Shown here: piece after piece, positions 1-13,321 of the stretch | Layout: every line of letters starts with the position of its first letter | How positions within the stretch are numbered: position 1 is the stretch's first letter | DNA from: Berberis thunbergii | Taxonomy: Eukaryota; Streptophyta; Magnoliopsida; Ranunculales; Berberidaceae | Direction: 5' to 3' | NCBI GenBank assembly: GCA_003290165.1 | Contig: QNQO01000540.1 | Location: 186,001 to 250,000, forward strand | Length of the DNA stretch: 64,000 nucleotides | Translations under genes and position numbers: made by a program | The notes under the pieces: model-generated | The model's database searches: none | What the model saw: only the letters and a program-made list of their open reading frames with translations | What the model was told of the DNA's origin: nothing

Positions 1-882
1 AGTGATTATAGATGCTGTAAATAGTGGAAAAGACAAATATTTGTCATAGGTGAACTTTTACATCATTGAAGAAAATCAACAATCAATCCGAAGTAAACAC
101 AACACTTTGGAAGTTGGCCTAAATATAAAATGCCCCAACTTCTGTCTTTTGATGCTACGAAAACATAACCATTAACTGGAGAATAGATATGTTATCCCAT
201 ACATAGAAACTGTAGAAGACCAAAAAATAACAAAAGGCAAAATAAAATCATAAATGGATGCAGCTTATTCACAATCCTAGCTTTCCAGGAGTTCATCACA
301 GTTGTGTCACGACGAAAAAGAATAGCTTTTAATTATTACAACTGATAATTGAAAAATCCGAAAGTCAGTCACACAAGCAACAAACCCCAAAGGGTCCCTT
401 AAACTTTATGTTTCATGCAATTTTATGAAACAATGACTAGAAACTACTAGCACAAACAGAGCCAGGAGGCTGAACTTTTGAGGAACTTTTGAGATATCTC
501 AGCACAAACTCTGCCCAGGCCAACATGGAGGATGAGAAAGGTCGTATCTGTGACCTTATGAAAGGAATGGCCCCATCTTCAAAGACTTTTTAATCAAAAG
601 GAACACAGGGTTTAAGTATTGTTAACAAATTAAGATTCAATTGTCTATCGATAATGCAATAAACATACAGGGATCACCTTTCAAAGGATTCTTGGGTTCT
701 GCACATTAAACAAAGGTCTCTCCTGAAACAGTCCTTTTATGCAACTTTGCTATGCTAAAACACAGTCGTTTACCCATAATAGAAACTACATAACAAACAA
801 ATTAACGAACTAGTTTGTCGAAAAAAACAAAAAGATAGAACACAACATATTCCATGAAACCATGAAGTTCAACACCACTTAC
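1..882. other. Unassigned AT-rich sequence inside the CACTA element
   Basis: No convincing exon, RNA gene or repeat was recognised. The minus-strand stretch around 440-580 has short open frames and could hold further degraded exons of the EHD fragment, but I could not match it to the family. Confidence 0.4.
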
Positions 883-1978
883 CTATAGTGGCAAGAATAC
901 CTTCTATTATTTCATGTCCTGTTTGTGCTAGGGAAATTAACTGTCAATTATCACAAAGGTTGATAAATGCCACCTTAAAGTTAAATAAATATGTAGACAA
1001 AAAATAAATGAGTGGAAATGTGAACCTGCATTGCGGCAATGAACTCTTTGAAACTGACCCTTGTCTCTTGGAATCAGCAATAGCCCATACCTTTGGAACA
1101 ACCATTTTACTAATTGTTATTACAAGAAGTGAACGAATATGGGATAATACTAGCAGAGTCTCTTACTACACAATTGTATTGTATGTAAGCTAAAAAAAAG
1201 GTAAATACAATCAAATAAACAATAGCCCAATCATCAGTAACTTTGGCCATAACATGAAACTGATAATATAAAGTTGTTCAAGCATTAACACATGGGTTTG
1301 ATGAAGTTTGATTTAATCCAATTTTTTATCGTTAATGCAAGTACAACTACAAGATCATAAATCCTGTGCTTCTATCTCAAACTCTTCAAGTATTTACTAA
1401 TAAAAATATCATAATACAGTACAAGAGAAGATAACCCATTCATGACTACCATCACTTAGATTCTACAATTGTAGCAAAAGCAACATTTTTCCATCATCAA
1501 CGATAGGGTTTTCCATCTAACTACTTCAGTAACAGTCAATGAAGACAATATAATAAAGAGAAACCTCCACCATCACTAAACTGAAACCTAACAACAAATT
1601 GAGCATAAGAAGCTTCTATGTAGCTAGATGAGATCGATAGGTCTCAAATGAATAGAAAACGACACATTTCTGCTCTTGCAGCAAACGAAAAGGTCCGTCA
1701 AACTTTAACAAAGTAATAATGCAACTCTATCTATCAAGCATATTGAATCATCATTTCAGATTGTTTCAATTCGATAACAAATACTTAAATCATTAGTATT
1801 TAAATACACAGACTTCAAATTTACAGCTAAACTAATCAGAAACTAATAAACAAACCCTAAAATGACAACTCGAGATCAAAAGCCCTAAACGAACAAACCT
1901 GCTTGAGTTCAGATCGGGAGAGGTTGGAAACATCGAAGAACTTGGTCGCATCACTCCCCGTAATGCGTCCATCTCCAT
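883..1978 (-). pseudogene. Captured fragment of an EH-domain-containing (EHD1/EHD2-like) gene, three exons
   Basis: Three minus-strand exons with consensus splice sites spell part of the N-terminal EH domain of plant EHD proteins, which act in endocytosis and recycling. Exon 1978-1899 reads DGDGRITGSDATKFF then NLSRSELKQ, covering the EF-hand loop. Exon 1090-1026 reads VWAIADSKRQG and ends in a frame giving EFIAAMQ. Exon 940-883 reads LISLAQTGHEIIEGI. Acceptors (TTTGTAG, CCAAAG, TTGACAG) and donors (GTTTGT, GTTCAC, GTAAGT) flank them. The middle exon is 65 nt where the family pattern needs about 69, so a roughly 4-nt loss shifts the frame. The dynamin-like GTPase part was not found. This is a broken fragment whose introns are retained, so it was acquired as DNA rather than from mRNA. 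Confidence 0.8.
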
Positions 1979-2102
1979 CTACAAACAAACTCAAATCAAT
2001 CAAACGAGTTCTACAGAGATCTAGCCACAACTTGTACCAAGAAACAGAAGAGTAGAGAAGTTGAATAAATGAATGAATGAAGGACCCTTAATAGATTAGC
2101 TG

Positions 2103-2482
2103 CATGTGCGGAGGATGCGAGAAAAGAATTGGAGAGGAGGTGAAGAGGATTCGAGTGAGGATAGCTCCTTGAGCTTGCGATTGTGTATGGCATTGGAGAC
2201 TCGGCTTTCGTCCAAAACCCTAGCTATCTTCACTGTCAATTCTTGCTGCATCTCCTCTTCTTCCTTCTCGAAACCTGCAAGTCTTGCTGCTAGAAGCCAA
2301 AGTGACGAGAAGGAAGCGCATGAAGTTATCAAAGAAGCAGCGAATGTAGCAACAAAGCTAACGATCCGCTCGGCGAAGGAAGTTCGTCGCTGGAAATCGA
2401 AGAGAGGAATTAGGGCTTTGGAGAAGGTGGGGAATAATTGGAGAGGAGGTGAAGAGGATTCGAGTGAGGAGAGCTCCTTGAG
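2103..2482 (-). pseudogene. Captured, tandemly duplicated 5' fragment of a condensin subunit 3 (CAP-G)-like gene
   Basis: Minus strand. The downstream copy starts with ATG at 2251 and reads QQELTVKIARVLDESR then NAIHNRKLKELSSL. The upstream copy begins within KLKELSSL and continues FDFQRRTSFAERIVSFV. About 50 bp (2129-2180 and 2439-2490) is repeated directly 309 bp apart, so the fragment is a partial tandem duplication of the first exon. The combination of N-terminal helix, HNRKLKELS and FDFQRRT..AER resembles the N-terminus of plant condensin complex subunit 3 (HEAT-repeat protein of mitotic chromosome condensation) as I remember it. The HEAT repeats beyond it are absent. The open frame on the opposite strand (2106-2519) is a shadow. 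Gene identity is moderate; the duplication is directly visible. Confidence 0.5.
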
Positions 2483-2589
2483 CTTGCTCTTTTTCCCCAA
2501 TTTTTTTAGCCAAATTTAAAGCGCGAAACTTTTTTCGCCAGAGCACGAAACTCCTCTCTCCACATAGGCGCATGTGCAAAACACTCATG

Positions 2590-2886
2590 TTTAGCCACAG
2601 TTTTAAGTTGTTGGCAGTTCAAAACACGCTTATACCCACGGTTTTAGCCCATTGGCCATTATAGCCACGGTTTTTGGCCGTGGCAAATGAACCCACGGTT
2701 TTAAACCGTGGCCATGGGGTAGTGATTATAGCCACGGTTTTAAGCCATTGGCAATTCAAAATACTCTTATACCCACGATTTTTGGCCGTTGACCACGATA
2801 TCCACGGTTATTGGCCATGGCAAATAAAGCAACGGCTTAGAACCGTGGCCATCTACGTGTAGCTAAAAAAGCCTTTTGGTGTAGTG
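2590..2886. repeat. CACTA subterminal repeat array and terminal inverted repeat
   Basis: Variants of CCACGG-TTTT and GGCCGTGG alternate in both orientations. A block beginning TAGCCAC recurs at 2592 and 2729, 137 bp apart. Such dense short subterminal motifs are typical CACTA transposase-binding sites. The TIR tip GTGTAGTG ends at 2886. Confidence 0.8.
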
Positions 2887-3085
2887 CTTGTTTGTCCCAA
2901 CTTTTATTTTGTTGGTATGACATACTAGTCAATCCGAAGTTTTTTACAAGTAAGTTGACTGGTTCGTCCCAACTTTTACTTCATTGGTCTAACATACTAT
3001 TCGACCCAAAGTTTTTTACGAATAAGTTGACTTGTTCGTCCTAACTTTTACTTCGTGGTTGATCAGACCTGAAGTTTGTTTTTTG
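2887..3085. repeat. Degenerate 72-bp tandem repeat, about 2.7 copies
   Basis: The motif TTTGTCCCAACTTTTA... and its variants start near 2891, 2963 and 3036, with a shared GAAGTTTTTTAC block inside each unit. It lies immediately outside the CACTA terminus. No coding content. Confidence 0.75.
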
Positions 3086-4135
3086 TGTCTGATATATAAT
3101 TCCTGACCTTTTGCTCATGGCTTGACATGCCAATTGTTTCGCATTCTCTAGATTTAATGACTTAATTTTATTGCTCGGGGTAAGACGGAGGGTTTGAACT
3201 CGGAGTTTTACTGATAATCCAATTTCGTGTGCTCAACAATCTATAGTAGTAGTCAACATTTTCTTCCCATAAGTTATGATGTGCTGTAGACTCCGTTTGT
3301 GAATATGCATTACATCTTTCTGACTGCTGCTCAATCGATGTCGTTTCTTATAATGATAGGGGCTTGGTTCCTGCGTGCCCTTGTCGTTCGAATGGTATTT
3401 GCTTCTAATCGTCAGGTTTGGTTTCGTATTGCCCTGGAGTATGCTTTGGTGTTGCTTTGTCTTGAGTGTACTTAACTCGTTCGTTGCAACTTCTTCATTC
3501 ATGATCTCGCTGTAGTTTTGATAGTCATTCGTTATGTATATTATTGTCGTGAGGTAGCTAATAAACTCGGAATGCTTCTTGATCAAATCCCTGGATGTAC
3601 ATTCTTGATATATGATACCGACGAGCGAAGTAAAATCCAGTACCGAATTGTCCAATCATGTTATCATCAGCACCTGCTGCCATGCATTTTAGTATCGAGT
3701 TTTATTCGTCGATTTAAATTTTTTTGTGTCTGTTCCGTTATTGGTAATAAAGGAGGCGTTATTGGCCTTGTCATGGATAATGTGGATCAAGCTTGCGTCT
3801 GTCAGTAAGGGCTTCAGATTATGTCAATTGATTGATCCCTGCTTGAGGTGAAAGTTTATTCGTGTTTCTCGTTGTGAGTTGTCATAGTGGTTTTTCAGAT
3901 CTTGTTTGATGGTGTTGGTACTCCTACTTCGATATACATCAGCTCGAGTAAGAAGTGTTATTGATCGACTATTTGGTTGACTTGAATGTTTGCGTCCTCT
4001 GGCTATGTCGTGCAAAGCGTATATCAGTTCTCGGGGCTGCTCTTTCAATGCCATAGTGGTGTCCACCTTCTCTTTCCCTTTGGGTTGCTTATCTGGTAGC
4101 TCGATGAAATCGCCGAGTCATCCCATCTGAACCTA

Positions 4136-5456
4136 GTGCTCAATTTCATCTTTCAGATTGTAGCAGTCTTCAGTGTCGTGTCCGTGATCCTTGTGGAAAT
4201 AGCAATACTTGTTCTTATCTCGCCCTTCCGGGCCTCCTCTCATTTTGAGCAGCCAATTGATGTCTTCCCATTTTCCCATAGACTTTAGTATGTTTGCCCG
4301 ACTTGTTTTCAAGGTTGTGAATGGTTTATACGTTTTTTTTACCATACTTGTTAACCGTTTATGTCTGGGCCTTGCTGTTTGTAGTTTTTCTGAGCTTTTG
4401 TTGGTTGAATTCGGATATCTCATTTGTCTTATGTCTTTTGGCTGAACGTTTTCCTCCAGGGATCTGTCATCTTTCCTTTTTCTTTTCTCATTTTTCGCTT
4501 CCTTGAGTGGCTTTCCCTTTTAAATTCATTATTCTTCCTAGCGACCACCATTTCCTTGAGAGTGATCTGTTTCTGGGCAATCTTTAATAGAGTTACCATG
4601 TTCGTTGGAGGGTCTAGGTTCAGAGAATAAAAAAATAGCCATCTCTTCAGTCTGGAGGTAAAAGTGGCAATGGTCATGTCGTCGCTGCACCCGTCGATCA
4701 TTGTCAACTTGTTAGTAAAATGAGTGATGTACTCCCTTATTGTCTCCTCGAGCTTCTGTTTGATGTGAAGCAGGTAGTGTGGTCCCTTCCTCATTCGTTG
4801 ACTGTTGATGAATCTTGTGATGAAGACAGTAGCTAACGCCTAAAAGGAGTCTATTGACCTTGGTGGTAGGCAGTTGAACCTACTCATCGCTGTGGAAGTG
4901 AAATTGGTCGAAAATGTTCGACATAGGATGAATTTCATGCTTTCTTTCAACGCCATCATGTGGTGGAAGTGTCGTAGGTGGTCTATCAGTCGGTGGTGCC
5001 ATCGTACGGTTCAAATTTTGGTGGGGTGAACTTTTTTGGCGTAGCAGCCGCCATGAACGCATCAGAGAATGGTGGTCTGGCCAATTCGTATAACATGTTA
5101 GGATCTGTGACCCCGATTTGTAGGAGTCCCATCATTCTGAAGGGGGCATCTTCTGATGGTTCACTGCTTTCGAGATTCACTTATTGAGGTTCTGCAGGAA
5201 CTTCATTACTTCCTCGGACTTGGTTGGCAGAGTTTTGTTGGGGTGGCACTTAGACAGGATCGGCGGATTGGGTGCGCTCTTGGGTGAGTTTGTACACCAT
5301 TTTGATCATATGGTCCATCTGGGGCATGAGTAGATTCTCACGAGGGTCCATCGCAGTGCCACCAGATGTTTGGGCTATTACATGTTGTGGCTCCTTGTTG
5401 TCAGGCGCGATTAGCTCAATGGTTGTCACTGGATTAGAATCATGTAGTGTTGGCAA
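4136..5456 (-). pseudogene. Ty3/gypsy gag remnant
   Basis: Minus-strand frames broken by stops and shifts give, in order: an N-terminal segment (5456-5250); PPFSDAFMAAATPKKF with FEPYDGTTD (around 5060-4990), the conserved lead into the gag domain; a helical capsid-like segment with EETIREYITHFTNKL (around 4750-4700); and a zinc-knuckle-like tail, [16 protein letters not shown] followed by YNLKDEIEH (around 4210-4136). This is the usual order for plant Retrotrans_gag proteins, which form the particle and bind RNA. At least three separate frames are needed, so it is not functional. Confidence 0.8.
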
Positions 5457-5621
5457 TGCAGTTTCATTAGTTGGAGCATTTCTTTGATCATTGCTAGGTT
5501 GAGGGACTCTAGTTCCATTTATTCAAAAAGGTTCTTAATCTCTAATCAAAACTAAGGAAGTTTCCTACTGTAGACTCTCTTCTTGAATGAAAACTATCGT
5601 TCCCCACATACGACGCCAAAC

Positions 5622-6019
5622 TGATGAGTCCAAAATTCGGTCTCCTGTAAGTTGACCTGCAAAACAAATGTTAAATTTCCAAATACCACTTTTTTCGGTG
5701 GCCGAAGGCACTTCAATGCCTAAGTTAGCAACTCAGTTGGAGATGGAGACAAATCTGGACAAAACTCAATTAAAGTTGCATACATTTGTTGAATGTTTTT
5801 TACCTTATATAATGGTCGTTGTTAATTCCCTACTTGACTTAAGCATGTGAGGCACAACGATATGAAACATTCTCTGTAATAGTCCCCTCTTTTATGAAGA
5901 TATGTCCTTGGAGGCGTAACTCCCTCCACAACTCTTTTTCTCTGTAACATTCTTCTTATTTAAGGGAAAACTTTATTGGGCTTAGATCTGGGCCTTCGTA
6001 TATGATTTATTCAGATAGG
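5622..6019 (-). repeat. Truncated LTR of the 3.2-6.0 kb gypsy remnant
   Basis: It begins TGATGAGTCC directly after the PBS-side motif, as the LTRs at 42381 and 53355 begin TGATGCAGTC and TGATACAGTC. A shared block (GGTGGCCGAAGGCAC, versus GGTGGCCGATGGCAC at 42381) confirms relationship. The far end is missing because the Athila-type LTR starts at 6020. Confidence 0.65.
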
Positions 6020-7653
6020 TGATAAACACCCAAAACATTGATTTATATGCCCCATTTACCTTTTTATTAGTCTCTAATTTTGCTTAAAACTAATTAAATG
6101 TCTCTATTTGTCTCGAATTTGATTATTGTCATAAATTTTGAAAGAAATCGAGAAATATGCAAATTTTGAGACAATTCTACAATAAATTTGCATGATCTGT
6201 AGCAACTGAAGAAATTATGAAATGTACAAAATTCGAGGCATTTGGGCATGTTTGTGGCACAGGTGGATCAAGAGTTTCCTTCCAAGACTAATATTATGGA
6301 AGCCAACATTTGATTCCAATTAGTGGTGATTTATGATGGAGCTAGACATGTGGCAAGTTTCAAGATAAGAACTTCAAGTGTGGAGCATGCAATCATAAAG
6401 ACAAATAAAGCATCAACCCAAATCATATTCCAATGATCAAATCAAAGAATATTCCATTAACTTGAGTTTTGTCTCATGTATCTACCTCCAATTACAATTA
6501 TCTTGATGTATCTATATCTAATTATGAATCATTTGATTTTATATGATATGATTTGGAGTATAATAAATGGATTTGTAGGATTTTTTTTTTTCTATTTCTA
6601 GCTAGGAGAAGAACATTATAAATAGGCTCTCAAACTCTTGAAAAAAAGACATCCAATAGATCTAGTATTTTTTGCACATCTTTTTTTTATCTCTAGCATA
6701 GCTTATATTAGTTTTCTTTCTTTTGTTGGAGCTTTCGTTCAAGTTACATGTAAGTTTTTTGTTTTGAATTTAATAAAAGTTAATAATTTTTTATACATTA
6801 GTTTTCTTTTAATGTAATTAGTTTACTTCCTCGTCTATCTTTCTAGTTCACTCTTAAGATTATTTCATCACAATGACAATGGTAGGCAAAACCTACCTCT
6901 CCTCTCAATGAGAGAAGATGAAACCTACTTGAGTGACGTAGAGAATTTTTTTAATACAAAAAATAATAAAACTTGTATTATTTTTATTAATCCTAGATTC
7001 AACTAATGAATTAAAGTTGTCAAATCGAAATATGGACATTGAAGAATTATGTGAAATGAAGATATGGACTTGGAAACAATAATTATATTTGTTTTTTGTA
7101 GTTATTCAATTATTCATAAATGCTAACCATTCATTGAAAAATCGTCATCGAAAGAGATGTGGATTAATGATGATTAAGGAATTTCTTTTATCATCGAAAG
7201 AGGTAAGTGAAATTCTATATTAGAAAGGAATTTTCAGGTGTTAAAAAAAATTTACAAAATGTTTTAAATTAATCTCTACAAAGCTAAGAGGTGGATTCTC
7301 CAATCCTTGAGACCTTTCTTTTAATTGGTAAATTTGTTTCGTAATTTTCATCCTCAATTTTGAATCAAATTGTTTTAAATTTTTTTTAATAAAAACAATC
7401 ACTTTCTATTCTCTAAATCTTATTTCCTTTCTTTCCACTAATTCTTAATTTTATATGATCTTCTAAAGTGTTTATAAAATGTTGAGGTTGAATCATTTTA
7501 ACTTGATGAGTAGGACGATAACCCCTACGAACCACTCTACTTATATTTTTCTTAGAATTTTGCAGGTAATTGATAAGAAGGGAACAAACACAAAAAAAAA
7601 AAAAAAAGTTTATTTGCTTGAAATTTTAGGCGACAAGAATTTAGAACAAATCA
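6020..7653 (+). repeat. Athila-type 5' LTR
   Basis: Starts TGATAAACACCC and ends AAATCA, so TG..CA ends with an extended TGAT/ATCA match. It is similar along most of its length to the copies at 11662 and 20498. The first 300 bp are shared almost base for base with those copies, with scattered substitutions and small indels. Confidence 0.8.
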
Positions 7654-9167
7654 AATGGCGTCGTTACTAGGGAAACAAATGAACAGTGATGTTGCATATC
7701 ATCAAGTGACAAAAGGAAATCTCAAGACATTAACAACACAAAGAATATCAGTTTTTTTTCCCATTTCTCTTCTTCCCTCCCCTATATATATTATTTTGTG
7801 AGAGTAACCACTTTTACATTTTATTATTTTTTTAATGCGTCAAAAAGTCGAATGCAACTTGTAATAATTAGATGTTGTTTTTCTTGGTAGATTATTCTCT
7901 TTAGAATACAATTAATTCACATGCACAAAAAAATTAATTAAAAATATATTGGAAGTCGTATTTATTTGATTTACGACTTGCACAATATTTTTAATTGATT
8001 TATAAAAAAAAATGACTTCTTGACCAAGACCAGTAAACTATCTTTGCATCAGTAATTGCTTGATTGTGAGTTTATTTATTTAGACACCTACCAAAGTCAG
8101 GAAAAAAATTTGTTCTTTAAGAAAGACTAAGAGTTATTTTTTTTGTAATGGACAACCAGTGGTGTTGTAGGGGAGAGAACAATTGCTTGTACCAAAGAGA
8201 AGTGACTCTCAAATAACACTTCTCTCTACCCCCACAGAAGAAACCATGTGTCCGAGCTTACAAGTTAGTCAGTATCATTTTCAGACACATTGTTTTAGTA
8301 GCTTGGGTGTTGAGTGAAATTTGATTGGATTTTGCTTGGTGTTTGTTTTTGTTTATGCATCTTAACAAACTGTGTGGTTGCATATGTTAATAAACTACCA
8401 TAAACAAATAGGGCAGACCTGGCCCTATTTTTGAAACTGTTGGGAATTCATCACCCACCTCATCACTTCAGCTGTGTGAAACCAAGGCATATAATAAAAT
8501 CAACTAAGATTAGAGAAAATTATAACAATGTTCATAAAACAACCAAGACCAAGGCGAATCTGCTGGATTTTATGCTGACTAAAGTTAAACGTGTCGTTTG
8601 GTTTAATAATTCAATGAACTCCAAAAGGCTGCTGCCACATGGGTAACTCACCAGGTACGCCAAGTCACCAGTAAGTTGTGGACCACAGAATAACATGGCG
8701 CAACTAACAGTTTTGGTTAGGAACACAACCCCTAAGTACGTATTTGACACTCATCGTTCTCATACCAATCGGTCTGTAGAGTGGTAGCACAAGTACAGTT
8801 CTTAATTAGACCATGTGATCTCTTGTCACTTGTGCAATAATCCGACTTCTTGCACTCATAACTTTGACCTCATGATTTTGGACTTTGTACTATTGGATAC
8901 AAGCTCTTAGGATCATCCTTTAGCACCTTATCTAATCAAGGAATAAAAGAACACAATGTGCGTTTGTGGGTATTAATCAATCTTGTCCCTCACAGATTCA
9001 CAAGATAACATCCCTTTAAAATGTTGTTTGCTTAGATTAGGCATTTTTGTTGTTAAGTAGTGATTGTTGCTTGTGTATGCTTCTTAGCAGTCATCTAGGG
9101 ATAAGCACTTTGTGCGTTTTGTCACTGTCATCTTTCCACCACACTCTTTCCATCTTCTTCCCCACAG
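7654..9167. other. Athila-type internal leader, no ORF
   Basis: After the PBS-like site at 7656-7673 there is AT-rich sequence with no convincing coding frame. It holds a hairpin at 7932-8000. The end of the stretch (9120-9167) is a pyrimidine-rich run followed by ATG, which looks like an intron acceptor but is probably chance. Confidence 0.5.
7932..8000. repeat. 69-bp foldback sequence
   Basis: Arms of 29 nt (7932-7960 and 7972-8000) are complementary with a few mismatches around GGAAGTCGTA / TACGACTTGC, with an 11-nt loop. It could be a small foldback element or leader structure of the retroelement. Confidence 0.6.
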
Positions 9168-9812
9168 ATGATTCCATCCTTTGACTCTATTACTCAACCA
9201 TCAATAGATGATGCATTATTTCAATGTTTTTCACACTTTGGTATGGACTTAGATATTGATGAATTTGTTGAAGAAGTCAACATTATGTTGGATAGTGTTT
9301 CTATACTGCATATACCCGAGTCTGAGCCATTATCACTTTATCAATATGAAGAGTTATATTCCTCTGCTTCCTAAAGAGTTGTATTCCTCAGCTTCCTTCC
9401 CAACTTAGTCACTAGAGAGTGACTCATCCACAAGCTCTCCTCAATCATTAGAACTTAAGCATTTTCCCAATGATCTAAATATGCATTTCTTGATCTTAAG
9501 GAGAGTTTCTCAGTGATTATTGCCTCAGATCTCACTAAGGAACAAAGTGACATGTTGTTGGGAGTCCTTAAAACACAAGTCAGCCATTGCTTGGAGTATT
9601 AATCACATCAAGGGGCTATGAGCATCATATTTATTTGGAAAATGAAACCAAAACCTTCAAAGAGCCCCAGCAACCTCTCAATCTCATTTTGAAAGATGTT
9701 GTAAAGGAAGAAGTATTGAAACTTATGGATACAAACATCATTTATGTTATCTCTGATAGCAAATGGGGCAACCTACTCAGTTTATTCATTCATTCATTAA
9801 AAAAACACAAAA
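9168..9812 (+). pseudogene. Athila-type pol remnant (start of reverse transcriptase)
   Basis: The first open segment (9168-9374) contains FVEEVNIMLDS, typical of the linker before RT in Athila-type polyproteins. A second frame gives DLTKEQSDMLLGVLKTQ (around 9528-9580). The third (9587 on) reads HHIYLENETK, LNLILKDVVKEEVLKL and IIYVISDSKWGN, the N-terminal RT block upstream of the fingers/palm. The catalytic YxDD region is missing: matching sequence stops soon after SDSKW. Several stops and frame changes. Plainly non-functional. Confidence 0.75.
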
Positions 9813-11497
<1,685 letters not shown>

Positions 11498-11661
11498 ATG
11501 CTAGAGGTTCAAGGTGTTGTTGCACATTATAAATGCAATCGAATCATTCCAGCGAAAGTGGTCGTGAGTTCTTTGTGAAGTTTAGGAACAATAAAAAAAG
11601 GGTTTTGTAAGCTTATCTTTCTTTGCTCGAAGACTAGCAAAAGATTGTTTAGGGGTGGTGT

Positions 11662-13075
11662 GATGAACACCCAAAACATTGAGTTTTATGCCTCATTTAC
11701 CACTTTATTAGTCTCTAATTATGCTTAAAATTAATTAAATGTCTCTATTTGTCTCGAATCTGATTATTGTCATAATTTTTGTAGGAAATCGAGAAATGTG
11801 CAAAATTTGAGACAATTCTACCATAAATTTGCATGACTTTGAGCAATTAGAGAAATTATGAAATCAATGAAATGTACAAAATTCGAGGCATTTGGGCATG
11901 TTCGTGGCACATGTGGATCAAGAGTTTCATTCTCAGACCAATATTATGGAAGTTAACATTTGATTCCAATTAGTGGTGATTTATTATGGATAAATGTGGC
12001 AAGTTTCAAGATAAGAACTTCAATTGTGGAGCATGCAATTATAAAGACAAATAAAACATCAACCCAAAGCATATTCCAAGGATCAAATCAAATAATATTC
12101 CATTACCTTGAGTTTTGTCTCATGTATCTACCTCCAATTAGGACTACAATGATGTATCTATCCCTAATTATGACTCTCTTGATTTTATATGATATGATTT
12201 GGAGTATAATAAATGGATTTGTAGGATTTTCCTGTTTCTAGCTTGGAGTATAACACTATAAATAGGCTCTCAAACTCTTGGAGATAAGACATCCAATACA
12301 TCCAATAGATTTAGTTATTTTTCACACATCTTTCTTTTATATCTAACATAGTTTATATTAGTTTTCTTTCTTTCGTTGAATTTAATAAAAGTTAATATTT
12401 TTATATGCATTAGTTGTCTTTTAATTTAATTAGTTTACTTCCTCATCTACCTTTCTAGTTCTACTCTTAGATTATTTCATCACAATGACAATGGTAGGCT
12501 AAGTATCTCATCTCAAGGAGAGAGATGAAACCTACTTGAGTGATGTAGAGATTATTTTAACACAAAAAAATAATAAAAGCGAATTTTCTTTTATAGTTCA
12601 ACCAATTAATCTAAGTTGTCAAAGCGAAAGATGGAGAGCAAAGGATTATGCGAAATGACGATATGGACTTGAAAACAAGAATTATATATATAATTTTTGT
12701 AGTTTTTCAATTCTTCATAAACTATAACCATTCATTGAAAAATCGCCATCGAAAGAGAGTGGATTAATAATGGTTAAGGAGCCTTTTTTTCATCGAAAGA
12801 GGTAAGTGAAATTCTATCTTAGAAAAGAATTTTCTTTTGAGCATTGGTCTTGAATTAAAAATTAAAGAAATTTGTGCAAGTGTTCAAAAAAAATATTTAC
12901 AAAAATGCGTTAAATTAATCTCTACAAAGCTAAGAAGTGGATTCTCCAATCCTTGAGACCTTTCTTTTAATTGGTAAATTAGTTTCGGAATTTTCATCCT
13001 CAATTTTGAATCAAAGTTTATTTTAAAAAAATAAAATAAAAATCATTTTCTATTATCCAATTCTTAATTTTATTT
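11662..13075 (+). repeat. Athila-type 3' LTR, truncated (copy A)
   Basis: Starts TGATGAACACCC right after the PPT and matches 6020-7455. The last ~200 bp of the LTR are absent; the sequence passes into unrelated DNA (13076-13306) into which the RTE element is inserted. Confidence 0.8.
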
Positions 13076-13306
13076 TATTTTAAAAGTCTTATTTGATGTA
13101 TCATCAAATTCTATGGAGCTCTTTTAATAGCTAAATTAAATTAATTCTCTCAAGGATGTGGAGGTTGTGGATGAGAAAATGGTAGAAGTGATTATGCCTG
13201 AAAAAACCATGATACCCTTGCTCCAAGGCTATATTTTAATATGAATGTAAAATAAACATCTAAATATTTGCGATTAAGTTGTTCAAAAAATTAAAGTACT
13301 TAATTA
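13076..13306. other. Unassigned sequence between LTR and RTE (copy A; B at 21941-22172)
   Basis: AT-rich DNA in which the RTE element landed. It resumes after the element at 16211. A short stretch GATGAGAAAATGGTAGAAGTG looks coding-like but no family was recognised. Confidence 0.4.
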
Positions 13307-13321
13307 AAAGTCTTAAATAAC

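Larger units (their letters stand above)
1..2886. mobile_element. CACTA (En/Spm-type) transposon, right end, truncated by window edge
   Basis: Read inward on the minus strand, the right terminus begins CACTACACCAAAAG at 2886, the hallmark terminus of plant CACTA elements. It is followed by about 300 bp of reiterated subterminal motifs (see 2590-2886). No matching left terminus occurs in the window, so the element continues left. Between the terminus and the window edge lie antisense fragments of two unrelated host genes (EHD-like and condensin CAP-G-like), which suggests a gene-capturing non-autonomous element. No CACTA transposase motif was seen. The 3-bp target duplication cannot be checked without the left end. 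That everything from 1 to 2886 belongs to one element is inference. Confidence 0.75.
3200..6019 (-). mobile_element. Ty3/gypsy LTR retrotransposon remnant (5' LTR, gag, protease trace)
   Basis: On the minus strand the order is LTR (6019-5622), a leader with GTTTGGCGTCGTATGTGG at 5621-5604 (variant of the GGCGCCGTCTGTGGGA motif common just after the LTR in plant Tat-type elements), gag (5456-4136), then a poor protease trace near 3660-3560 where VLDFTSLVGIIY sits in place of the DxGSS..I loop. RT, RNase H and integrase are not seen. It is a relative of the element at 42381-53908 but clearly diverged. The LTR is cut at 6019 by the Athila-type element. Confidence 0.75.

Noticed and set aside
2106..2519. 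137-codon plus-strand frame across the CAP-G-like fragment
   Set aside because: The opposite strand carries recognisable motifs and a natural ATG; the plus-strand frame is its shadow and includes the same 50-bp repeat.
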